The translations under genes were made by a program, and so were the position numbers. Positions 1 to 4,209 of a stretch of DNA of 6,711 nt are shown here, piece by piece; positions within the stretch are counted from its first letter, which is position 1, and every line of letters starts with the position of its first letter. The notes beneath the pieces were generated by a model that ran no database searches, was not told where the DNA came from, and worked only from the letters and a program-made list of their open reading frames with translations. The DNA lies in NCBI GenBank assembly GCA_964541695.1, contig CAZIRB010000112.1:1-6711 (forward strand). The letters run 5' to 3'. This DNA is from CAZKGE01 sp964541695 (GTDB taxonomy: Bacteria; Bacillota; Clostridia; Christensenellales; CAG-138).

Positions 1-15
1 CCCCCCCCGGCACCC

Positions 16-60
16 CGCCAAAGGGCCTTAACGCCCTTTGGACACCCCAGGACAAAGAGC
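16..60 (+). repeat. Divergent forward copy of the CCGCCAAAGGGC hairpin module
   Basis: CCGCCAAAGGGC is followed by a short loop and GCCCTTTGGACACCCC, then an ACAAAG-type string. This matches, with changes, the unit in the 3733-3775 copies (CCGCCAAAGGGCC, loop GAA, GGCCCTTTGGAAACCC). It points in the opposite direction to the two units at 91-144 and 209-262. Region 1 therefore has units in both orientations, as the element at 3678-4150 does. Confidence 0.55.
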
Positions 61-90
61 GAATACTCAAAGTTGAATACCCGCAGGAAG

Positions 91-144
91 GGTTCCAAGG
101 GCCTCCGGCCCTTGGCGGAGGTTTGGAGGCGGAGTCTCCAACGT
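91..144 (-). repeat. 54-bp direct repeat, copy A (double hairpin)
   Basis: The unit is near-identical to 209-262, with a single difference (GGAGTCTCC here, GGAGCCTCC there), and starts 118 bp before it. It holds a perfect 9-bp hairpin (arms CCAAGGGCC at 95-103 and GGCCCTTGG at 107-115, loop TCC). A second hairpin with arms TTGGAGGC/GTCTCCAA follows and is imperfect by one pair. The unit is followed by CGTTCCCTA (142-150), resembling the right terminus CGTTCCCCTA of the element at 3678-4150. Confidence 0.8.
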
Positions 145-208
145 TCCCTATCGTAATTCGGAGTTTTCAATACCCTTGTTATGGTACAAAGTCACCGACT
201 TTTCGTCG

Positions 209-262
209 GGTTCCAAGGGCCTCCGGCCCTTGGCGGAGGTTTGGAGGCGGAGCCTCCAACGT
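209..262 (-). repeat. 54-bp direct repeat, copy B (double hairpin)
   Basis: This is the second copy of the unit at 91-144. Hairpin 1 has arms CCAAGGGCC (213-221) and GGCCCTTGG (225-233) around TCC. Hairpin 2 has arms TTGGAGGC (241-248) and GCCTCCAA (252-259) around GGA, a perfect 8-bp stem. It is preceded by TTTTCGTCGGGTT, the reverse complement of the AACCCGACGA that follows the same hairpin in the 129-bp repeats at 3707-3964. That shows the two intergenic regions carry one repeat family. No T-run follows either hairpin, so they are not typical intrinsic terminators. Confidence 0.8.
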
Positions 263-263
263 A

Positions 264-309
264 CCCCGTACGTCCCTTCGTTCCCTCCGTCCCCCGTGCC
301 CCGTCCCCC
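264..309 (-). other. G-tract cluster (possible G-quadruplex) just after a stop codon
   Basis: On the minus strand, directly after the TAG of the ATC hydrolase-like gene, there are six runs of three to five G separated by 2-6 nt. Several of these are GGGGGACG- or GGGAACG-like short repeats. Four or more G3 runs with loops of up to seven bases satisfy the usual G-quadruplex consensus, on the strand that would be the mRNA. Whether it folds, or affects transcript ends, is inference. Confidence 0.5.
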
Positions 310-764
310 TACCGTTCTTTCGGCTGAAAGCGGCAGCAGGCGTCGCCGTTGCCGAGGCATTCGGGGCGTTCGAGCGCAATGCCGAAACCGTCGTAGAGCA
401 GGTAATCGATCTCGCAGTACAGCCCGCCGATGTCGAGGCCGTCGTCGCCGTGGGACTTCCAGGTCTCGGCCATGGGGCAGTAGCTGACGACGCCCTTGTC
501 GTCGCGGACCCAGCCCTCGGTGGGAAAGTCCTTGATCGCCTTATAGGCGGCCATGCCGGTCGTGGGCAGGCCGTGGGCGGCGGCGTCGCGCTGCATCGCG
601 CCAATGCGCGAGTTCGCCATTTCGGCTAGCGCGTGGCGCACCGCGGCTTTGCCTTCGTCCGGGCCGAGGCGGTCGATCAGCTCCTTGGCGTAGTAGTAGT
701 GCATCTCGGCCAGCAGCTTGGCGAGGCGCTTGACGGGGGACATCTCGATGGTCACGTCGCTCAT
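309..764 (-). CDS. L-2-amino-thiazoline-4-carboxylic acid (ATC) hydrolase family protein
   Basis: This is a 151-aa soluble protein without signal peptide or membrane segment. It resembles the ATC hydrolase family (Pfam ATC_hydrolase). Characterised Pseudomonas members open the thiazoline ring of ATC to N-carbamoyl-cysteine, but many family members in anaerobes have no known substrate. The N-terminal half is helical (about 9-65). The C-terminal half has the family-like cysteine motifs: SYCPMAETWK (Cys96), GLYCEIDYLLYDGFG (Cys117) and CLGNGDACCRF (Cys136, 143, 144). The ATG is supported by AAAGGAG on the minus strand (773-779), 8 nt upstream. The gene lies 67 bp downstream of, and on the same strand as, the AraC-type gene, with its own promoter candidate in the gap. 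The stop codon TAG is shared with the end of a repeat element, so the C-terminus after Arg151 may have been set or trimmed by that junction. Family assignment is fairly secure; the substrate is not known. Confidence 0.75.
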   Translation of the reverse strand: MSDVTIEMSPVKRLAKLLAEMHYYYAKELIDRLGPDEGKAAVRHALAEMANSRIGAMQRDAAAHGLPTTGMAAYKAIKDFPTEGWVRDDKGVVSYCPMAETWKSHGDDGLDIGGLYCEIDYLLYDGFGIALERPECLGNGDACCRFQPKER

Positions 765-782
765 GGTCGGTTCTCCTTTAAT

Positions 783-797
783 TTATGTAATTCACAA
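783..797. promoter_or_regulatory. Imperfect palindrome between promoter and RBS
   Basis: TTATGTAATTCACAA has partial dyad symmetry (TTATG on the left, CACAA on the right, i.e. TTGTG on the opposite strand). It sits between the candidate -10 box and the Shine-Dalgarno of the ATC hydrolase-like gene. Adjacent on the minus strand is ACCGCATA, also found at 2261-2268 in the arcA control region. This could be an operator, but the site is short and AT-rich, so chance is a real alternative. Confidence 0.25.
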
Positions 798-810
798 TAT
801 ATATGCGGTC

Positions 811-819
811 ATTATACCA
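811..819 (-). promoter_or_regulatory. Extended -10 promoter for the ATC hydrolase-like gene
   Basis: The minus strand reads TGGTATAAT: a consensus TATAAT (811-816) with the TG of an extended -10 element. It lies about 47 nt upstream of the ATG. The -35 position is weak (TTCTTA at a 16-nt spacing), which an extended -10 tolerates. The gene can therefore be transcribed separately from the upstream araC-type gene, although read-through remains possible because no terminator is visible between them. Confidence 0.55.
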
Positions 820-831
820 TGCCAAGCGCGC

Positions 832-2127
832 TTAAGAACCCTCGTCCGCGCATTCAGCCGCGGCTCCGGCGGGCGCGGCGAGACGGCGCGCGTCGGCGCG
901 GGCGCGCTTGCGGTACGACTGCGGGGTGGCGACCATCAGGCGCAGGAAATTGCGCGTCAGCGTCTTTTGCGTGTTGTAGCCGACGCTTAAGGCGATGTCC
1001 ATCACGCTGCGGTCGGTGTCGGCGAGCAGCTCGCAAGCGCGGCGGACGCGCACGCTGTGCAAAAACTCCTCGAAGTTTTTCTCGACCTGGCAGATCAGGA
1101 TGCGCTCGAGCTGCGCGGGCGAAAGGCTGAACTCGGCGGCAACAGTGGCGGCGGAGAGCGGCCGAGCGTGGTTGCGATAGACGTACTCGACGACCTGGTA
1201 CGCGCGGCGCGAGTCGTCCTCGCGCAGCATGCTGCCGACGCGGCAGTAGGTGTTGCGGAACGCGCCGATCTTCGTGCCCATGCGCGCGGAGAATACCTTT
1301 GAGATGTGCGAGGCGTCGACGTAGCCGAGGATGTGCGCGAGCTCCTCGATCGTCAGGTCCGTGTATAACAGATAGTTGACGGTCTTGCCGATGCGCATCT
1401 CGTTGACGAGGTCGGAAAACGACAGCCCGGTCAAGCCCGTGACGTAGGCGCTGATGCTGTTCTCGCCGATGTAGAAGATGCGCGAGAGCCGACCGAGCGT
1501 GAGTTTCTCGCCGCAGTGCATGTACAGATAGCGCAGGATTTCGCTGCGGTCCGGCACGGGCTCGGCGGCCATGCCCGGCTGCGCGCTCGTCAGGCTTTTG
1601 CGCGCAAACAGCACGGCCAGCTCGACGAGCCGGTTCATCGCCGACACGCGCGCAAACGGCCGGTTGACGGGCTCGGGAAGCGTGGACTCCATGCCGAGCT
1701 CCTCAAACAGCGCCGAAAACACGCGCTCGACGGCGGCGGCCTCCTTCTTGTTGCAGCGCTGTACGGGCGACTTGGCGGAGAGGCTGACAAAGCCCGCGGC
1801 CAGTTCCGCCTCGTCGTAAAACGATTTCATGAGCCGCGTAAGCGTGTCGAGATGGTATACGATCAGGCTGAGCTGCAGCGGTTCGGTCACCTCGGTGATC
1901 TCCGTCACCTGCCACGGCAGCACCGACACGAGCGTGCCGGGAAAAAGCGCAAAGCTGCCGTTTTGCAGCCGCAGCGTGCCGCGCCCGCGCGTGATGAACC
2001 AGTACCGCGCCTCCCGGTGGATCAGCGGCGCGGTGCTCTTTTCGATGACCTCGCGGTCGAAGCTGATGAGCTGCGCGCGGTCGAGCCGCGAGCGCGCGAT
2101 CGACTGCATGGAAACGATGCCGGGCAT
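832..2127 (-). CDS. AraC-family transcriptional regulator with two tandem AraC DNA-binding domains
   Basis: This 431-aa cytoplasmic regulator has three parts. The N-terminal part (about 20-95) looks like an AraC-type cupin ligand-binding domain (GRGTLRLQNGSFALFPGT). A linker helical region follows (about 125-180). A first AraC-type double-HTH domain spans about 195-297 (EILRYLYMHCGEKLTLGRLS to MGTKIGAFRNTY). A second spans about 310-410 (VVEYVYRNHARPLSAATVA to VATPQSYRKR), followed by a low-complexity Ala/Arg tail. Ordinary AraC proteins have one such domain and about 280-300 residues, which explains the extra length here. I chose the ATG at 2127 because AGGAGGAGG lies 7 nt upstream. The in-frame ATG at 2199 would add 24 residues and has no comparable ribosome site. 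The gene is divergent from arcA across a 335-bp control region. Regulation of arcA, the ATC hydrolase-like gene and itself is inferred from position only. Confidence 0.9.
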   Translation of the reverse strand: MPGIVSMQSIARSRLDRAQLISFDREVIEKSTAPLIHREARYWFITRGRGTLRLQNGSFALFPGTLVSVLPWQVTEITEVTEPLQLSLIVYHLDTLTRLMKSFYDEAELAAGFVSLSAKSPVQRCNKKEAAAVERVFSALFEELGMESTLPEPVNRPFARVSAMNRLVELAVLFARKSLTSAQPGMAAEPVPDRSEILRYLYMHCGEKLTLGRLSRIFYIGENSISAYVTGLTGLSFSDLVNEMRIGKTVNYLLYTDLTIEELAHILGYVDASHISKVFSARMGTKIGAFRNTYCRVGSMLREDDSRRAYQVVEYVYRNHARPLSAATVAAEFSLSPAQLERILICQVEKNFEEFLHSVRVRRACELLADTDRSVMDIALSVGYNTQKTLTRNFLRLMVATPQSYRKRARADARRLAAPAGAAAECADEGS

Positions 2128-2212
2128 GAATATGCCTCCTCCTGCCGCGATACCGTCATTGTACCGGTTTTTCGGCGTTTGCGCAATCAAAACGGACAAA
2201 TATATGGAATAA

Positions 2213-2343
2213 ACTTGTACGATTCATATGAGCTGCCATGTCCGTTATGCACGCATATGCACCGCATAATACAAGTAACGGCGGGAAAAATCAATGGATT
2301 CGGACCGATTCCGGCATGCGCTCTATGCGGCGCATGCTTATGC
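2213..2343. promoter_or_regulatory. Clustered TATGC/GCATA motifs, candidate AraC-type operator
   Basis: Seven related sites lie within about 100 bp: TTATGC (2245-2250), GCATATGC (2253-2260), GCATAA (2264-2269), GCATGC (2314-2319), TATGC (2324-2328), GCATGC (2332-2337) and TTATGC (2338-2343). The first three form a nested palindrome. The first group lies inside a wider inverted repeat, ACTTGTA (2213-2219) and TACAAGT (2270-2276). AraC-type proteins usually bind repeated half-sites, and a protein with two binding domains could occupy several. Binding is inferred from position and motif density only. Confidence 0.4.
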
Positions 2344-2422
2344 AGCGGCCATAGTCCAAAATCGCGGGCCAAATACAGCGGACTCAGGCTTTGCGTGTCC
2401 GTCTAGGCCGGCCAAAACCGCT

Positions 2423-2428
2423 TACAAT
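2423..2428 (+). promoter_or_regulatory. Candidate arcA -10 box
   Basis: TACAAT lies 34 nt before the arcA start. The -35 position at a 17-nt spacing (around 2400-2405) does not resemble TTGACA. TTGCGT at 2391-2396 is 26 nt away, which is too far. A good -10 with a poor -35 is what an activator-dependent promoter looks like, fitting the neighbouring AraC-type gene, but this is a prediction. Confidence 0.35.
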
Positions 2429-2462
2429 ATAGGGGAAGCAAAACGATTTTAGGAGCGAAGCC

Positions 2463-3680
2463 ATGCCGATACGGGTCAAAAGCGAGATTGGGACGCTCAA
2501 GCGCGTGCTGGTGCACCGGCCGGGGCTGGAGCTGGAGCACCTGATACCGGGCGCGCTCGAGCGGCTGCTGTTCGACGACATCCCGTACCTGTGCGGCGCG
2601 CAGGCCGAGCATGACCGCTTCTGCGAGACGCTGGCCGGCCAGGGCGTCGAGGTCTGCTACCTTTCGGACCTTGCGGCCGAGACCATTGCGCAGAGCCCCG
2701 TACTGCGCGAAACGTTCGTGCGGGAGTTCATCGCCGCCGCGGGCAGCGCCGCGCACTGCTACCGGCGGGAGCTGAACGAGTTTTTCGGCACCATAACGGA
2801 CGCGCGCGAGCTGATATTGAAGACCATGGCGGGCGTCAACGCCGACGAGCTGCCGCGCGGCGACGGCGATTCGCTGGGGCGGCTGTTAAACGGCGGCGAT
2901 CATTTCATACTCGACCCGATCCCGAACCTGTACTTTACGCGCGATCCGTTCGCGTCCATCGGCAGCGGCGCGAGCATCAACCGCATGTACGCCGTCACAC
3001 GCAACCGCGAGACCATCTACGGCCGCTATATTCTCGAGCATCACCCGGACTACATGGGCCAGGTGCCGTTCTACTACCTGCCCGACGAGCCGTTCTCGCT
3101 CGAGGGCGGCGACATCCTGAATCTATCCAACCGCGTCCTCGCCGTCGGCGTGTCCCAGCGCACCAAGCCCGAGGCCGTCGAAACGCTCGCGCGCAATATC
3201 TTCGCCGACCCGGACGCCGAAATCGACACGCTCCTCGCGCTCGACATCCCCAGCATGCGCGCGTTCATGCATCTCGACACCGTCCTGACCCAGATCGACC
3301 GCGATATCTTCCTCGTGCACCCCGGCATCCTTGGCGCGCTGCGCATATTTGAGCTGAGGAATGCCGGGAACGGTTCGCTGCGCGTGCGCGAGCTTTCGGA
3401 AGGGCTCGACCGCGTGCTCGCGCGCTATCTCGACCTCCCCTCCGTCCGCCTGCTCAACTGCGGCGGCACGAACCGCATCGCCGCCGAGCGCGAGCAGTGG
3501 AACGACGGCTCCAACGCGCTCAGCATCTCGCCCGGCGTCGTCGTCGCCTACGACCGCAACCACATCACCAACGAGATCATGGAAGCCGAAGGCGTCACCG
3601 TGCTCAAAATCCCCAGCGCCGAGCTCTCCCGCGGCCGCGGCGGCCCGCGCTGCATGAGCATGCCTCTGTGGCGGGAGTAG
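2463..3680 (+). CDS. arcA: Arginine deiminase
   Basis: This 405-aa cytoplasmic enzyme hydrolyses L-arginine to L-citrulline and ammonia, the first step of the arginine deiminase pathway. Family hallmarks are all present. FTRDPF at 158-163 carries Asp161. EGGD at 214-217 carries Glu214. MHLDT has His270 and Asp272. GRGGPRCMSMPL near the C-terminus carries the nucleophile Cys397. Length is normal for the family (about 400-415). The ATG has AGGAG 7 nt upstream (2451-2455). The protein stops right after MPLWRE, where many homologues have one or a few more residues. The stop codon TAG is also the first part of the repeat element that follows. No ornithine carbamoyltransferase, carbamate kinase or antiporter gene adjoins it. 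Instead the next genes are of ornithine fermentation, so arginine probably feeds that route. Likely controlled from the divergent region upstream. Confidence 0.97.
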   Translation: MPIRVKSEIGTLKRVLVHRPGLELEHLIPGALERLLFDDIPYLCGAQAEHDRFCETLAGQGVEVCYLSDLAAETIAQSPVLRETFVREFIAAAGSAAHCYRRELNEFFGTITDARELILKTMAGVNADELPRGDGDSLGRLLNGGDHFILDPIPNLYFTRDPFASIGSGASINRMYAVTRNRETIYGRYILEHHPDYMGQVPFYYLPDEPFSLEGGDILNLSNRVLAVGVSQRTKPEAVETLARNIFADPDAEIDTLLALDIPSMRAFMHLDTVLTQIDRDIFLVHPGILGALRIFELRNAGNGSLRVRELSEGLDRVLARYLDLPSVRLLNCGGTNRIAAEREQWNDGSNALSISPGVVVAYDRNHITNEIMEAEGVTVLKIPSAELSRGRGGPRCMSMPLWRE

Positions 3681-3706
3681 GGGGACGGGGGGCGGCGGGA
3701 GGCGGT

Positions 3707-3835
3707 GCGAGGGCGCTGCCCTCGCGCACCCGCCAAAGGGCCGAAGGCCCTTTGGAAACCCGACGAGAAACGCTTGGGCCAGTTGGGTTTGTAATGTGCC
3801 CGGTTTTGGCGGGGTAAAGCCCCCGCACTCCCTCT
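3707..3835 (+). repeat. 129-bp tandem repeat, copy 1
   Basis: The unit contains three hairpins. Hairpin a has 8-bp arms GCGAGGGC/GCCCTCGC around GCT (3707-3725). Hairpin b has 10-bp arms CCAAAGGGCC/GGCCCTTTGG around GAA (3733-3755). Hairpin c has 6-bp arms GCGGGG/CCCCGC around TAAAGC (3809-3826). None is followed by a T-run. The next copy follows with no gap. Confidence 0.9.
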
Positions 3836-3964
3836 GCGAGGGCGCTGCCCTCGCGCACCCGCCAAAGGGCCGAAGGCCCTTCGGAAACCCGACGAGAAAC
3901 GCTTGGGCCAGTTGGGTTTGTAATGTGCCCGGTTTTGGCGGAGTAAAGCCCCCGCACTCCCTCT
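3836..3964 (+). repeat. 129-bp tandem repeat, copy 2
   Basis: Nearly identical to 3707-3835. I see two substitutions: CCCTTCGG instead of CCCTTTGG in hairpin b, and GCGGAG instead of GCGGGG in hairpin c. The near identity suggests recent duplication. Because 129 is 43 codons, open frames run through both copies and produce spurious repetitive ORFs on both strands. Confidence 0.9.
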
Positions 3965-4013
3965 GTGAGGGCGCTGCCCTCGCGCACCCGCCAAAGGGCC
4001 TTCGGCCCTTTGA
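3965..4013 (+). repeat. Partial third copy of the 129-bp repeat, ending in a flipped hairpin
   Basis: The copy matches through hairpin a (one change, GTGAGGGC) and the left arm of hairpin b. The loop then reads TTC instead of GAA, its reverse complement, and the right side continues as GACGGTGGCTTGGAGG rather than AAACCCGACG. That continuation matches the reverse-orientation units at 91-144 and 209-262. The array thus switches from forward to inverted orientation at this hairpin. Confidence 0.8.
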
Positions 4014-4150
4014 CGGTGGCTTGGAGGGGTCGCAGCCGAGCGCCGCCTGTGGCGAATGAAGCGAGGCATAGGCCCAGTGAGCAAGGAAATGCAGGCCCAG
4101 GAGGGCTGCACGACCATTGCGAACTGTGGGGAGCTTCCAACGTTCCCCTA
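4014..4150 (+). other. Inverted terminal unit of the element with nested inverted repeats
   Basis: The stretch starts with a CTTGGAGG motif and ends CTTCCAACGTTCCCCTA, so its flanks match the TTGGAGGC hairpin and terminus of the units at 91-150. About 100 extra bases sit where those units have only a loop. Within it GGTCGCAGCC (about 4027-4036) pairs imperfectly with GGGCTGCACGACC downstream, and CGCC-TGT-GGCG forms a small inner stem. It could be a long folded terminus, a structured RNA or an insertion within the element. No coding sequence is apparent. Confidence 0.4.
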
Positions 4151-4196
4151 AACAACTCACAAACATACTTACTTTCCCCCTTTAACATTGAAAACC

Positions 4197-4201
4197 GGAG
4201 G
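4197..4201 (+). promoter_or_regulatory. Ribosome binding site of ord
   Basis: GGAGG lies 8 nt before the ATG at 4210 and fixes that start. The AT-richer 4151-4196 leader contains no convincing promoter: CATACT at 4164-4169 has no matching -35. ord may therefore depend on read-through from arcA or on a promoter inside the repeat element. Confidence 0.75.
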
Positions 4202-4209
4202 AACAGCTT

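Larger units (their letters stand above)
1..311 (-). mobile_element. Hairpin-rich repeat element, partial, downstream of the ATC hydrolase-like gene
   Basis: This non-coding stretch is built from the same module family as the element at 3678-4150. Seen directly: a forward hairpin unit near 16-42, two reverse-orientation 54-bp units at 91-144 and 209-262, and a C-tract run at 264-309 that reads as G-tracts on the minus strand. Its right end carries the 14-nt sequence (minus strand GTAGGGGGACGGGG, 299-312) that also follows arcA. The TA of this sequence is part of the stop codon of the neighbouring minus-strand gene. The left end lies outside the window or is not recognisable, so the element's length is unknown. 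A second terminus-like string, CGTTCCCTA at 142-150, could mean two nested or tandem copies. No transposase is present. I infer a non-autonomous miniature element. Alternatives are a REP/BIME-like intergenic repeat or a transcribed 3' structure. Confidence 0.6.
2128..2462. promoter_or_regulatory. Divergent control region between the araC-type gene and arcA
   Basis: This 335-bp non-coding stretch has lower GC than the flanking genes. It holds the araC-type ribosome site (minus strand, about 2135-2143), an AT-rich patch at 2199-2213 that may contain the minus-strand -10, the motif cluster at 2213-2343, and a plus-strand -10 candidate near 2423. I see no small ORF with a ribosome site and no clear riboswitch or terminator. 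The region fits a shared promoter/operator area for the two divergent genes. Confidence 0.6.
3678..4150 (+). mobile_element. MITE-like repeat element with TA-flanked terminal inverted repeats, between arcA and ord
   Basis: The left end is TA followed by GGGGGACG (3678-3687). The right end is CGTTCCCC followed by TA (4141-4150). The 8-bp termini are inverted repeats with one mismatch, and TA at both ends resembles a target duplication of the Tc1/mariner-IS630 type. Inside are a G-rich lead (3681-3706), two 129-bp direct repeats, a partial third copy and an inverted terminal unit. There is no transposase and no credible gene. Excising 3680-4150 joins GAG-TA to A4151, giving a TAA stop for arcA and 58 nt to ord. 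Related sequence fills 1-311. The transposition mechanism is inference, since a 2-bp duplication and 8-bp termini are weak evidence alone. The repeat nature is certain. Confidence 0.6.

Noticed and set aside
123..629. Plus-strand ORF of 168 aa starting in the repeats
   Set aside because: It begins inside repeat copy A and runs antisense to the ATC hydrolase-like gene, with no domain resemblance.
824..833. AAGCGCGCTT palindrome overlapping the stop of the AraC-type gene
   Set aside because: It is a 10-bp perfect palindrome, too short for a terminator and with no loop or U-run; in GC-rich DNA this is likely chance.
2128..2199. Upstream ATG at 2199 extending the AraC-type protein by 24 residues
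   Set aside because: No Shine-Dalgarno lies before it, whereas AGGAGGAGG precedes the ATG at 2127 at ideal spacing, and the added residues are not part of a cupin fold.
1516..2406. Plus-strand ORF of 296 aa opposite the AraC-type gene
   Set aside because: It is a shadow of the AraC-type gene with Arg/His-rich composition, and it runs through the divergent control region.
2391..2428. TTGCGT/TACAAT as a complete sigma-70 promoter for arcA
   Set aside because: The spacer would be 26 nt, well outside the usual 16-18; only the -10 is retained as a candidate.
3733..3755. Intrinsic terminator after arcA
   Set aside because: The 10-bp stem is strong, but no U-run follows in any copy, and the same hairpin occurs in several positions and orientations as part of the repeat.
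3707..4013. CRISPR array
   Set aside because: The units are 129 bp, directly abutting and nearly identical throughout, with no unique spacers and no cas genes.
3796..4059. Plus-strand 87-aa ORF in the repeat element
   Set aside because: The protein is simply the translation of the 129-bp repeat, with no ribosome binding site at its ATG.
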